The position numbers and the translations under genes are program-made. The notes beneath the pieces were generated by a model. The model had not been told where the DNA came from, did no database searches, and worked only from the letters and a program-made list of their open reading frames with translations. DNA of 64,000 bases from Streptosporangium brasiliense. Its GTDB lineage: Bacteria; Actinomycetota; Actinomycetes; Streptosporangiales; Streptosporangiaceae. Below are positions 8,948 through 17,381 of the stretch, in pieces (positions within the stretch are counted from its first letter, which is position 1; the number at the start of each line of letters is the position of its first letter). Where the stretch lies: positions 6,076,001 to 6,140,000 of the forward strand of contig NZ_JAUSRB010000002.1 of NCBI RefSeq assembly GCF_030811595.1, in the 5' to 3' direction.

Positions 8948-10042
8948 ATGTCGGATTCGCGGGAGCTGAAGTTCCGCAGGCTCGCCGCCGGGCTCCGCGC
9001 GGAGATCCGCTCGGGCCGCTGGGCGCCCGGCGCGAAGCTCCCCACCGAGCAGGAGCTCTCCCACACCCGCGAGGTCAGCCTCACCACGGTCCGCCGCGCG
9101 GTGGACGAGCTCGTCGAGGAGGGGCTCGTGATCCGGCGGCAGGGGGCGGGCACCTTCGTGGCCGAGCACGCCCCGGCCGTCCGGGGCCAGGCCGCGCTGG
9201 TCGGCGTGGTCGTGCCGGACACCACGCTCTACTACCCGAAGGTCCTGGAGGGCATCGAGGAGGCGCTGGCCGCCGCCGGAGCGCGGCTGATGCTGGCCTG
9301 CTCCCGCTACCAGCCGGCGGAGGAGGAGGCCGCGCTGCGGCGCATGCTCGACTCCGGGGTGGACGGCCTGCTCGTCGTCCCCACGCTCATCGGCCACGCG
9401 GACCCCGTGGCCGTCGTCGGCCGCCTCACCGGCCTGCCGGTGCCCGTCGTGCTGATCGAGCGCGGCCTGGACGGCGGCGACGACCCCAGCGAGCACGTCC
9501 GCACCGACCACGCGGCCGGAGGCTACGCGGCCGTGCGCCACCTGGTCGCGCTCGGCCACACCCGGCTGGCCCTGCTCACCCGCTCGGGCAACCCCACCAG
9601 CGCGCCGGTCGGCCAGGGCTTCGCGGCGGCCGTGGCCGACCTGGGCCTGCGGGCCGCGGAGCCGTTCTCCGCGCCGCAGCGCGACTGGGACCCCGGGGTC
9701 GCCGACGGGCAGGTGCGCCGCGTCGTGGCCGCCGGCTGCACGGCCGTCGTCTGCTTCGGCGACCGCGAGGCCACCCTGATGGTCTCCGCCGCCCGGCGGG
9801 TCGGCCTGTCCGTACCGGGCGATCTGGCGATCGTCGCCTACGACGACGAGATCGCCGACCTGGCGGAGGTGCCGCTCACCGCGGTCTCCCCGCCCAAACG
9901 CCATCTCGGCCGCCACGCGGCCGAGCTCCTGCTCCGCCGCCTGCGCGAGCCGGACCTGCCCCTGCACCAGGTACGGCTCCGCCCCCGCATCGTCGTGCGC
10001 CGATCATGCGGCGCCTCCTCGGGAGAGATGACAAGTGACTGA
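8948..10042 (+). CDS. GntR-type HTH fused to LacI-type sugar-sensing domain, local regulator
   Basis: Likely repressor of this operon. The 364-aa protein has a winged HTH of the GntR family at the N-terminus (LPTEQELSHTREVSLTTVRRAV, then GLVIRRQGAGTFV) and from about residue 85 a periplasmic-binding-protein-like sensor of the LacI/AraR kind (VGVVVPDTTLYYPKVLEGIEEAL...). This architecture is the AraR/GntR-LacI hybrid. The ATG at 8948 has GAGGGCGG upstream; ATG 8933, overlapping the permease stop, is the alternative. Location inside a transport operon implies it senses the imported sugar or a derivative. The inverted repeat at 5725-5758 is its most likely operator, by position only. Confidence 0.85.
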   Translation: MSDSRELKFRRLAAGLRAEIRSGRWAPGAKLPTEQELSHTREVSLTTVRRAVDELVEEGLVIRRQGAGTFVAEHAPAVRGQAALVGVVVPDTTLYYPKVLEGIEEALAAAGARLMLACSRYQPAEEEAALRRMLDSGVDGLLVVPTLIGHADPVAVVGRLTGLPVPVVLIERGLDGGDDPSEHVRTDHAAGGYAAVRHLVALGHTRLALLTRSGNPTSAPVGQGFAAAVADLGLRAAEPFSAPQRDWDPGVADGQVRRVVAAGCTAVVCFGDREATLMVSAARRVGLSVPGDLAIVAYDDEIADLAEVPLTAVSPPKRHLGRHAAELLLRRLREPDLPLHQVRLRPRIVVRRSCGASSGEMTSD

Positions 10043-11033
10043 ACTCCGTCTGGGCCTGGTCGGCGCGGGCGCCGTCGGTGTGCTGCACGCCGAGGCGTCG
10101 CTGCGGGTGGCCGGCCTCCGGGTGGGCGCGGTCTGCGACCTGAACCCGGAGGCCGCGCGCCGGGTCGCCGCGCCCCACGGCGCGCCGGTCCACACCGACC
10201 ACCGCGACCTGATCGCCTCGGGCGAGGTGGACGCGGTGGTGGTCAACACCCCGCACGCGCTGCACACCGCGATCGTGTGCGACGCGGCGGCGGCCGGGCT
10301 GCACGTCCTGGTCGAGAAGCCCATGGCCACCTCGCTGGCCGACTGCGACCTGATGATCGACGCCTGCGCCGCCGCCGGGGTGCGGCTGGCGGTCGGGCAC
10401 ATCCAGCGCTTCCTGCCCGACAAGGTCGCGGCGATGGCCGCGCTGGCGGCCGGGGAGATCGGCGAGCCGCTGCTGATGTCGGACCGGCGCGGCTCCGACT
10501 ACCGGCCGGGCTCGCGGCCCGGCTGGTTCCTCGACCCGGAGCTGTCCGGCGGCGGTGTGTTCATCAACATCGGCGCGCACTGCGTGGACCGGCTGCTGTG
10601 GCTGTCCGGCCGCCGGGTCGAACAGGTGGAGGCCTCGGTGAACGGCTCGCCGATCGAGACCGACGCGCTGGTCAGGCTGGCCCTGTCCGGCGGCCTGACC
10701 GCGCAGATCGCGGTGACCGGTACCGGCCCGCCCGCCCCGCACGACGAGATCACCGTCGTCGGGGAGAGCGGCACGCTGTCGATCTCCCCCCACCTCGGCA
10801 CGGCGCTGCACAGGGACGGCGAGGTGAGGTGGCTGCACCGGCCGGACCCCGACGACATCCCCGCGGCCTTCGCCGCCCAGCTCGCCGACTTCGCCGATGC
10901 CGTACGGGAGGGCCGGGACCCCGCGGTGGGCGGCGCGCACGCCCGGCACGTGCTGGAGGTCGTGCTGGCCGCCTACTCCTCGGCGGCCGCCGGGGCCCCG
11001 GTGCGGACGGGGTGCCCCGTTGGCCAGCCGTGA
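10035..11033 (+). CDS. Gfo/Idh/MocA family oxidoreductase
   Basis: NAD(P)-dependent sugar or inositol-type dehydrogenase, 332 aa, cytoplasmic. The Rossmann motif GLVGAGAVGVLHAE is at the N-terminus and the family signature VLVEKPMATS contains the conserved EKP near residue 95. The C-terminal alpha/beta domain (GGGVFINIGAHCVDRLLW) holds the usual catalytic His. The GTG start overlaps the regulator stop by 8 bp. It probably acts on a monosaccharide released from the imported oligosaccharide; the exact substrate cannot be read from sequence. Confidence 0.87.
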   Translation: MTELRLGLVGAGAVGVLHAEASLRVAGLRVGAVCDLNPEAARRVAAPHGAPVHTDHRDLIASGEVDAVVVNTPHALHTAIVCDAAAAGLHVLVEKPMATSLADCDLMIDACAAAGVRLAVGHIQRFLPDKVAAMAALAAGEIGEPLLMSDRRGSDYRPGSRPGWFLDPELSGGGVFINIGAHCVDRLLWLSGRRVEQVEASVNGSPIETDALVRLALSGGLTAQIAVTGTGPPAPHDEITVVGESGTLSISPHLGTALHRDGEVRWLHRPDPDDIPAAFAAQLADFADAVREGRDPAVGGAHARHVLEVVLAAYSSAAAGAPVRTGCPVGQP

Positions 11034-12456
11034 CCCCGGACGCCCCAACGTCCTGCTCATCCTGAGCGACGACCAGGGCCCGTGGGCGCTGGGCTGCGCG
11101 GGCAACGACGACATCCACACCCCCGCGCTCGACGCCCTGGCGGCTTCGGGGGTGCGGCTGTCCCGGTTCTTCTGCGCCTCCCCGGTGTGCTCGCCGGCCC
11201 GCGCCTCGCTGTTCACCGGGGAGATCCCCTCCCAGCACGGCGTGCACGACTGGATCAGCCGGGGGCATGTGGGCCAGGACGGGACGGACTTCCTGGCCGG
11301 GCGCAGGCTCCTCACCGACGACCTGCACGACGCGGGGTACCGGCTCGGCCTCGTCGGCAAGTGGCACCTGGGCGCCAACGACCGGCCCCGGCCGGGATTC
11401 GTGCGCTGGCTGGCGCACGAGAGCGGCGGTGGTCCGTACCGGGACGCGGTCCTCTACGACGAGGGCGAGCGGGTCACGGCCACCGGATACCTCACCGACG
11501 TGCTGACCGACGAGGCGTGCGCGTTCCTGTCGGGAGAGGCCGGGCGCGCGGAGCCGTTCTACCTGTCACTGCACTACACCGCGCCGCACACGCCGTGGAA
11601 GGGGCAGCACCCACGGGCGTTCGAGGCGCTCTACGACGGCTGCGCGTTCGACTCCTGCCCGCAGGAGCCGCCGCACCCCTGGCAGCCGGTGGGCCCGGAC
11701 GGGGCCCCGGTCGGCGGCGAGCCCGACGTGCGCGCCGCGCTGACCGGCTACTTCGCCGCGGTGTCGGCGATGGACGCCGGGATCGGCCGGGTGCTGTCCC
11801 GGCTGGCGGAGCTGGGGCTCACGGAGTCGACGCTGGTGGTCTTCACCAGCGACAACGGCTTCAACTGCGGCCACCACGGGATCTGGGGCAAGGGCAACGG
11901 CACCTTTCCGCAGAACGTCTACGACAGCTCGGTCATGGTCCCGGCGATCGTGAGCCAGCCGGGGCGCGTCCCCGGGGGCCGGGTCTGCGAGGCGCTGCTG
12001 TCGGCCTACGACCTGCGGCCCACGCTGCTGGAGCATCTCGGACTGCCCCTCCCCGCCGGATCCCGGCCCGGACGGTCGTTCGCCGGCCTCCTCGCCGGCT
12101 CGCCGGAGGAGGACCGGCAGCGGGTGGTGGTCTTCGACGAGTACGGTCCGGTGCGGATGATCCGGACCGGGGAGTGGAAATACGTGCACCGGCACCCCCA
12201 CGGCCCGCACGAGCTCTACGACCTGGTGGCCGACCCGGGCGAGCGGCGGAACCTGGCCGGCGCCCCCAGGACGGCGTCCGTCCGCGCCGGCCTGGCCGCG
12301 GAACTGGACGCCTGGTTCGCCCGGTACGCCGACCCGGTGGCCGACGGCAGAGGACTGCCCGTCAGCGGGTCCGGCCAGAGCGCGCCGCTACGGCCGGGCT
12401 CCGGGCTCGGGGCCTTCGAGGCGGCGCCGTTCCCGACGGTCCCCCGGTACGGATGA
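11020..12456 (+). CDS. Formylglycine-dependent (type I) sulfatase, cytoplasmic
   Basis: Hydrolyses sulfate esters, here probably from imported sulfated sugars. The DDQG metal-binding pair is near the N-terminus and C57-S-P-A-R61 in VCSPARASLFTG is the C-type sulfatase signature whose Cys becomes formylglycine. GKWHLG and SDNGFNCGHHG carry further metal/sulfate ligands. No signal peptide is seen, which fits action after uptake. The most plausible start is TTG 11020 (478 aa), overlapping the oxidoreductase by 14 bp; the frame stays open upstream to 10897 but that part is oxidoreductase shadow. It needs a formylglycine-generating enzyme, which is not in the window. Substrate is inferred from PL8 and GH20 neighbours. 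Confidence 0.87.
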   Translation: MASRDPGRPNVLLILSDDQGPWALGCAGNDDIHTPALDALAASGVRLSRFFCASPVCSPARASLFTGEIPSQHGVHDWISRGHVGQDGTDFLAGRRLLTDDLHDAGYRLGLVGKWHLGANDRPRPGFVRWLAHESGGGPYRDAVLYDEGERVTATGYLTDVLTDEACAFLSGEAGRAEPFYLSLHYTAPHTPWKGQHPRAFEALYDGCAFDSCPQEPPHPWQPVGPDGAPVGGEPDVRAALTGYFAAVSAMDAGIGRVLSRLAELGLTESTLVVFTSDNGFNCGHHGIWGKGNGTFPQNVYDSSVMVPAIVSQPGRVPGGRVCEALLSAYDLRPTLLEHLGLPLPAGSRPGRSFAGLLAGSPEEDRQRVVVFDEYGPVRMIRTGEWKYVHRHPHGPHELYDLVADPGERRNLAGAPRTASVRAGLAAELDAWFARYADPVADGRGLPVSGSGQSAPLRPGSGLGAFEAAPFPTVPRYG

Positions 12457-12502
12457 TCCGCCGACCCGATACGATGCCCGCCCGAGAGCAGATGGAGCCG
12501 GA

Positions 12503-13378
12503 TTGAAACTGTCCTTCAGCACGCTGGGCCTGCCCGGCGAGGGGCTGCCCGAGGCGATCGAGATCGCGACGGCGCACGGGTGCGACGGGCTGGAGCTGCG
12601 CCTCCACCCCGACACCGGTGTCCACGTCGGCCTGCCGGCGGCGGGCGGCGGCCGTACCGCACCGCGGGACTCCGGCGGCTCCGGAGACCAGGGCCGGGCG
12701 GAGCCGCCCGGCGACCGGTCCCGGGTCCGGGCGGCGGTGGCCGCCGCCGGGCTGGAGATCTCGGCCCTGGCCGGATACACCGGGATCTGCGAGCCGGGGG
12801 ACGACGGGCCGGTGATCGAGGCGCTGACCGCCGAGCTGGTCCTCGCCGCCGACCTCGGGGCGCCCGGGGTGCGGGTGTTCCCCAGGGGGGAGGACCCGGC
12901 GGTCGGGGCGCGGCGGCTGCGGGCGGTCGCGCCGGAGGCCAGGCGGCTGGGGGTGCGGATGCTGGTGGAGACCCACGACGCGATGCCCACCGGCGCGGCC
13001 GTGGCGCGGCTGCTCGACGGGGCGGGCGAGCCGGAGGTCACCGGGGCGATCTGGGACCTGCTCCACCCCTGGCGGCACGGTGAGAGCCCGGCGGACACGC
13101 TCGCGGCCCTCGGCGGCCACCTCGCCTACGTCCAGGTAAAGGACGCCGGACCCGACCTGACCCCGGTCCCGATGGGACAGGGCGTGGTCCCGCTGGAAGA
13201 GGCGGGGGCGCTGCTGCGCGGGCGGGGATACGACGGCTGGGTGTCGCTGGAGTGGGAACGGACGTGGTATCCGCACGTCGCGCCCCTGGAAGAGGTGATT
13301 CCCGGGGCCGTGGCCTGGGTGCGCCGCTTCTCCCTCTCCGGCCCGGGTGCCGTGCGGCCCACGCCCTCCGAGGGGTGA
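12503..13378 (+). CDS. Sugar phosphate isomerase/epimerase-like TIM-barrel protein
   Basis: Xylose-isomerase-like AP_endonuc_2 fold, 291 aa. The N-terminus KLSFSTLGLPG...GCDGLELRL is typical. Metal-ligand positions of the fold appear in MLVETHDAM, GAIWDLLHPW and YVQVKDAG, and in WVSLEWE near the C-terminus. A Gly/Pro-rich insert around residues 45-70 is unusual. TTG start with GGAG a few bases upstream. Last gene of the operon begun at 5806, 46 bp after the sulfatase; likely works with the Gfo/Idh/MocA enzyme, a common pairing. Confidence 0.82.
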   Translation: MKLSFSTLGLPGEGLPEAIEIATAHGCDGLELRLHPDTGVHVGLPAAGGGRTAPRDSGGSGDQGRAEPPGDRSRVRAAVAAAGLEISALAGYTGICEPGDDGPVIEALTAELVLAADLGAPGVRVFPRGEDPAVGARRLRAVAPEARRLGVRMLVETHDAMPTGAAVARLLDGAGEPEVTGAIWDLLHPWRHGESPADTLAALGGHLAYVQVKDAGPDLTPVPMGQGVVPLEEAGALLRGRGYDGWVSLEWERTWYPHVAPLEEVIPGAVAWVRRFSLSGPGAVRPTPSEG

Positions 13379-13387
13379 GCCGCACGG
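13350..13387. terminator. Inverted repeat between converging operons
   Basis: CCGTGCGGC (13350-13358) pairs with GCCGCACGG (13379-13387). It overlaps the last codons of the TIM-barrel gene and the 12-bp gap to the convergent permease gene, so it may terminate either transcript. No T-run. Confidence 0.35.
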
Positions 13388-13390
13388 GCC

Positions 13391-14275
13391 TCACTTGATG
13401 GACCCGGCGGTCAGGCCGCCCACGACCTTCCTCTCGATCAAGGCGAACAGGATGATGACCGGGACCGTGGCGATCACCGAGCCGGCGAACAGGTTCTGCC
13501 AGTCGACCTCGTACTGGCCGATGAAGGAGTTGAGCGCCACGGGCAGCGGCTGCTTGGCCGGCGAGGTGATCAGCGTCAGGGCGACGACGAACTCGTTCCA
13601 GGCGGCGATGAACGTGAAGATCAGCGCGGTGACCACGCCGGGCGCCGCCAGCGGCAGCGTGATCCGGAACAGCGCGCCGAAACGGCCGTTGCCGTCGATG
13701 AACGCCGCCTCCTCCAGTTCGCGGGGGATGGAGGAGAAGTAGGCGTTGAGGATCCAGACCGCGAAGGCCAGGTTGAAGCCTCCGTTGACCAGGATCAGCG
13801 ACCAGATCGAGTCGACCATGCCGAACTGGAAGAACTCGCGGTAGATGCCGACCAGCATCGCGGTCGGCTGGAACATCTGGGTGATCAGCACCAGCACCAG
13901 GAAGGCCGTGCGGCCCCGGAACTCGTGCCGGGCGGTGTAGTAGGCCGCCGGCAGCGCCACCAGCAGGACCAGGACCGTCGACCCGGCGGCCACCTCCAGG
14001 GTGACCAGCAGGTTGTCGGCCAGCCCCCCGGACCAGAAGCCGGTGAAGTTCTCCCAGGCGAAGGAGTCCGGCAGGTAGGTCGCCGTGCGCAGGTCCTCCT
14101 GCGGGCGCAGCGCGGTGAGGACCATCACCAGGTACGGGAAGAGGAAGACGAACGCGATCAGGTAGGCGCTCGCCGCGACGATCACCGTCTTGATCGACGG
14201 CAGCCTCCGCACCGGCGCCGGAGACGCGGTGCGGCCGGTGGCCCGGCTCACGGGCGCGGTCTGGGTGACGGTCAT
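13391..14275 (-). CDS. Sugar ABC transporter permease (MalG/DasC type)
   Basis: Inner-membrane subunit, 294 aa, last gene of a binding protein-permease-permease operon. A 30-residue basic tail precedes six membrane segments; the EAA loop reads ELEEAAFIDGNGRFGALFRI and the C-terminus is VVGGLTAGSIK. The ATG overlaps the stop of the upstream permease (TGATG). No ATPase gene accompanies it. Confidence 0.92.
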   Translation of the reverse strand: MTVTQTAPVSRATGRTASPAPVRRLPSIKTVIVAASAYLIAFVFLFPYLVMVLTALRPQEDLRTATYLPDSFAWENFTGFWSGGLADNLLVTLEVAAGSTVLVLLVALPAAYYTARHEFRGRTAFLVLVLITQMFQPTAMLVGIYREFFQFGMVDSIWSLILVNGGFNLAFAVWILNAYFSSIPRELEEAAFIDGNGRFGALFRITLPLAAPGVVTALIFTFIAAWNEFVVALTLITSPAKQPLPVALNSFIGQYEVDWQNLFAGSVIATVPVIILFALIERKVVGGLTAGSIK

Positions 14276-15180
14276 CAGGACACCTCGGTCTTCCAGTTGC
14301 TGACCTTCAGGAAGATCGCCACCAGGACGATCACCATGCCGAAGTTCACGACGGACATGGCGGCCGACTCCCCGATGTCGGAGCCCTTGAGGATGTACAT
14401 GAAGATCGTGGAGGTGGCCGTGGAGTAGCCCGGCTGGCCGTGCGTCATCGCCCAGATGATGGGGAAGCTGTTGAAGACGTTCATCACGTTGATCAGCGTC
14501 GCCACGGTCAGCGCCGGACGGAGCAGCGGCAGCGTGATCGACCAGTAGATCCGCAGCCTGCCCGCGCCGTCCATCCTGGCCGCCTCGTAGACGTCCGCCG
14601 GGATCGTCGCCAGGCCGGCCAGGAGGGCGTAGGTGGTGAACGGCAGCGAGACGAACACCGCCACGGCGATCAGCCACGGCATCGCGGTCGAGGCGTCGCC
14701 GAGCGGATCGGCGTCCGCGCCGCCCAGGGCGTCGAGCAGCCCCAGGTCGCGCAGGATCATGTTGATCAGGCCGACCTCGGGGTCGAGCATCCATTTGAAG
14801 ATGATCGCGGTCATCAGCACCGAGGCCGCCCACGGCGCGATCATCGCCCAGCGCGCGACCCGGCGGCCGGGGAACTTCTGGTTGAACAGCTGGGCCAGGC
14901 CGAGCGAGAGCAGGACCGTGAGGGCGACCACGGCCACCACCCAGATCAGGCTGCGGAACATCACTCCGCCGAAGTCGGGCTCGTCGAACAGCTTGCCGTA
15001 GTTGTCCAGCCCGTTCGTCCCCTGGACCACACCGAACCGGCTGATCTTCAGGAACGACGACTGGATCATCGTGACGACCGGCCACACGACCACCACGCCG
15101 ATGAGCGCCACCGCCGGGCCGATCCAGGCGAGAGGTCCCAGCGCTCGGGCCACCCTCTTCAGGGTGGAGATCTGCTGCAT
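14275..15180 (-). CDS. Sugar ABC transporter permease (MalF/DasB type)
   Basis: First permease of the second importer, 301 aa, six membrane segments. The EAA loop YEAARMDGAGRLRIYWSITLP near residue 195-215 is intact. The ATG is preceded by GGAG and follows a strong intercistronic hairpin after the binding-protein gene. Coupled by overlap to the next permease. Confidence 0.92.
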   Translation of the reverse strand: MQQISTLKRVARALGPLAWIGPAVALIGVVVVWPVVTMIQSSFLKISRFGVVQGTNGLDNYGKLFDEPDFGGVMFRSLIWVVAVVALTVLLSLGLAQLFNQKFPGRRVARWAMIAPWAASVLMTAIIFKWMLDPEVGLINMILRDLGLLDALGGADADPLGDASTAMPWLIAVAVFVSLPFTTYALLAGLATIPADVYEAARMDGAGRLRIYWSITLPLLRPALTVATLINVMNVFNSFPIIWAMTHGQPGYSTATSTIFMYILKGSDIGESAAMSVVNFGMVIVLVAIFLKVSNWKTEVS

Positions 15181-15202
15181 AACTCCTGCTTCCTACAAGG
15201 AG

Positions 15203-15240
15203 GTACGGCCTGCGCCGCGGGATGTGGGCGCAGGCCGTAC
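15203..15240 (-). promoter_or_regulatory. Intercistronic hairpin between binding protein and permeases
   Basis: Perfect 13-bp stem (15203-15215 with 15228-15240), 12-nt loop, in the 67-bp gap after the binding-protein stop. Such hairpins act as leaky terminators or 3' stabilisers that raise binding protein over permease; that role is inferred. Confidence 0.65.
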
Positions 15241-15247
15241 CGCTGGA

Positions 15248-16516
15248 TCAGCCGGCCTCGGCGACCTTCTGGATCGAACCGAGCACCGCCGCGGGGTCGG
15301 AGGTGACGGCGTTGCCGACGGTCTGCTTGATCTGGGTGTTCACCTCGGACCACTTGGGGTCGGTGAACGGGTAGAAGGTGGCGTTGGGCAGCGCGTCCAG
15401 GAACGGCTTGAGCTTCTCGTCGGAGGAGAGCTTCTCGATGCCCGAGGTGGTCACCGGCAGCAGCTTGTAGGTGTCGCTGATCTTCTGCACGGCGGAGGAG
15501 GAGTAGAAGAAGTCGAAGAACTTCTTGATCTCCTCCTTGTGGCCGTTCTTGTTGAAGGCCATGATCCAGTCCATGACACCGAGGGTGGTGTCGAGCGGAC
15601 CGGTCTTGCCGGCGATCGGGGCGACGCCGAAGTTGGTCAGGCCGCCCTTCTCGAAGATCGGGATGGACATGGGGCCGCCGTTGACCATGCCGACCTTGCC
15701 CGCCGCGAAGTCCTCCCAGACCTTCTTGCGGTCCTTGGTGCCCGGGTTCGGGGTGGTCAGGCCGGCGTCGACCATGCCCTTGAGGAAGGTGAACGCCTCG
15801 ACGTTCTGCGGCGAGTCGACCGTCCACTTGCCCGCGGCGTCCTTGTAGCCGCCGCCGTTGCCCAGGAACCACAGGAACGACTCGGCCTGCGCCTCCTCCT
15901 GGCCGAGCGGCAGGCCGAAGGGCTGGGAGACCCCGGCCTTCTTCAGCTTCTCCGCCGCGGCCTTGACCTCGTCCCAGGTCTTGGGCGCCTCGGTGATCCC
16001 GGCCTTGCCGAACAGGTCCTTGTTGTAGAACAGCGCCCGGGCCGAGGAGACGAACGGGATGCCGTACGCCGCGCCGTCCACCTTGCCGAACTCCGCGAAC
16101 TTCGCCAGCAGGTCCGACTGGGTGCCGGAGGAGAGCACCTCGTCGGTCTTGTAGAGCAGGCCGTCCTTGACGAAGCCCGAGTAGTCGCCGGTCTGCAGGA
16201 TGTCGGGCATCTGCCCGTTCTGCACCATGGTGGCGACCTGCTTGTCGATGTCGTTCCAGTTGATGACCTGGACCTCGACCTTGATCTTCGGGTTGGCGGC
16301 GGTGAACTCGTCGGTGACGCCCTTCCAGAACTTCTCGCCGCTGTCGGGCGCGGTGGGGCCGGCGCCGTAGTCCGCCGCGACCAGCTTCAACGTCACCGAG
16401 CCGTCGGCCGCCTTCTCGCCGCCACCGCCGCCGGCGTCACCGCCTGAGCCACAGGCGGACAGGGCCAGCAAGGCGGCCACGCCGAGGGTGGTCGCGCCGG
16501 CGATCTTCTTGTTCAT
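15248..16516 (-). CDS. Sugar ABC transporter substrate-binding lipoprotein (Das/Ngc-like operon)
   Basis: Extracellular sugar-binding lipoprotein, 422 aa, first gene of a three-gene import operon. The N-terminus MNKK plus hydrophobic stretch ends in lipobox LSAC, followed by a Gly-rich linker. The mature fold is family 1 (VINWNDIDKQVATMV..., YNKDLFGKAGI). The ATG has GGTGGT upstream; an open frame extends to 16723 but reaches into the operator region. Two GGTCTATACC operator cores lie 110-180 bp upstream, the pattern of DasR-controlled amino-sugar transport genes. This suggests GlcNAc-, chitobiose- or similar amino-sugar import, but ligand identity is an inference from operators and context. 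Confidence 0.9.
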   Translation of the reverse strand: MNKKIAGATTLGVAALLALSACGSGGDAGGGGGEKAADGSVTLKLVAADYGAGPTAPDSGEKFWKGVTDEFTAANPKIKVEVQVINWNDIDKQVATMVQNGQMPDILQTGDYSGFVKDGLLYKTDEVLSSGTQSDLLAKFAEFGKVDGAAYGIPFVSSARALFYNKDLFGKAGITEAPKTWDEVKAAAEKLKKAGVSQPFGLPLGQEEAQAESFLWFLGNGGGYKDAAGKWTVDSPQNVEAFTFLKGMVDAGLTTPNPGTKDRKKVWEDFAAGKVGMVNGGPMSIPIFEKGGLTNFGVAPIAGKTGPLDTTLGVMDWIMAFNKNGHKEEIKKFFDFFYSSSAVQKISDTYKLLPVTTSGIEKLSSDEKLKPFLDALPNATFYPFTDPKWSEVNTQIKQTVGNAVTSDPAAVLGSIQKVAEAG

Positions 16517-16625
16517 CACGGGATTACCACCTTGAACTGGGGGAGTGCTGGTCCGTACCGGTTGGGGAGGGGCGGGAAGGGAGCCCCCGGCGTACGGCTC
16601 CGCCAGCGTAAGTGGACAGCAAATG

Positions 16626-16641
16626 GTCGGTCTATACCAGC
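16626..16641. promoter_or_regulatory. DasR/HutC-type operator, copy 1 (proximal)
   Basis: GTCGGTCTATACCAGC contains the GntR/HutC core GGTCTATACC and the GT-N-TA-N-AC pattern. It matches 10 of 16 positions of the published dre consensus ACTGGTCTAGACCACT. Located upstream of the second binding-protein gene. Confidence 0.65.
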
Positions 16642-16680
16642 AGATATCGGATTCGCAACGACCCGGCGACAGATAGGGGT

Positions 16681-16696
16681 GCTGGTCTATACCGGG
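16681..16696. promoter_or_regulatory. DasR/HutC-type operator, copy 2 (distal)
   Basis: GCTGGTCTATACCGGG repeats the same 10-bp core 55 bp from copy 1 and matches 11 of 16 consensus positions. Two spaced copies make chance unlikely. The regulator gene itself is not adjacent. Confidence 0.65.
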
Positions 16697-17063
16697 AGGT
16701 CCGCCGGGTCCGGGTGGCTCCACACCGGAAGGGCCGTCGGCTCCGGGCGGCGCGCCCGCCCGGAGCCGACGGGTTCACGGGGCGCGGCCGGACCTCCCGG
16801 CGGCCCGGTCGGCGATGATCCCCGACGTCACCGGGCCGCGGTCCGCGATCTCGACGCCCACTCCGGCGGCGGCCTGTCGCCCGGCGCCATGGCGGAGACG
16901 CGGACCGCCGCGGCGTCCGGCAGCCCGGCCGCGACCACCCGCCTGCCGGGATCGACGCGGACCGACTTGAGGAAGATCCGGCGGCCTGCGGCCGGGCACT
17001 GGTTCGGACCGGCCCCGGCGCCGAGGAAGGCCGGGCCGCTCGCCGTACGGGCCGGCGGAGCGC
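16697..17063. other. No recognisable gene; degraded sequence
   Basis: Several long frames cross this 370-bp stretch on both strands, but none has a start with ribosome binding site or a recognisable family. Because it follows the truncated crcB remnant on the minus strand, it is probably foreign or decayed DNA joined to it. Confidence 0.4.
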
Positions 17064-17222
17064 GCCACCGGCCGCGGTCGGCCACAGCAGGGCCGCGCCG
17101 TAGCGGGCGCCTGCTCCGATCGCGCCGCCTGCGGCGACCATCGCCACCACGTCGTAGCGGGCCCGGCGCAACCCGCGACGCCGGCGCGCCTCGGCGAGAT
17201 CGACATCGGGGTCGACGGGCTC
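17064..17222 (-). pseudogene. crcB: crcB (fluoride channel Fluc) N-terminal remnant
   Basis: The minus strand encodes EPVDPDVDLAEA...RRARYDVV and then AMVAAGGAIGAGARYGAA, the start region and first membrane helix of actinobacterial CrcB/Fluc channels, including the conserved GARYG. No start codon is available just upstream and after PTAAGG the similarity ends, so about 70 percent of the channel is missing. The DUF190 gene 160 bp away normally accompanies crcB, which supports the identification. Both ends are broken, so no function is expected. Confidence 0.65.
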
Positions 17223-17339
17223 GGTCTCTCCAGCGATATAATGCCAGGTGAAACCCGGTTTTCCGGGGCTGCGGCGGTGGGGCCCGCCGCCTCCGCCCAC
17301 GCGCGGGGACAACCACGGAGTGCGTCTTCGTCAACGGTC

Positions 17340-17373
17340 CCTACCAGTGGTGTTCCGCCTAGGTACTGGTAGG
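17340..17373 (+). promoter_or_regulatory. Hairpin that overlaps the DUF190 ribosome binding site
   Basis: CCTACCAGT (17340-17348) and ACTGGTAGG (17365-17373) form a perfect 9-bp stem with a 16-nt loop. The right arm runs into AGGAGG (17371-17376), the Shine-Dalgarno of the next gene, so folding would mask half of it. Could be a translational switch or an operator. Confidence 0.5.
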
Positions 17374-17381
17374 AGGCGGCC

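Noticed and set aside
15002..16447. Plus-strand 480-codon frame opposite the second binding protein
   Set aside because: Antisense shadow; the opposite strand has a lipobox and family 1 binding-protein fold.
17368..17373. Fluoride riboswitch upstream of the DUF190 gene
   Set aside because: I looked for the conserved crcB-motif segments and found none; only the simple hairpin over the ribosome site is present.
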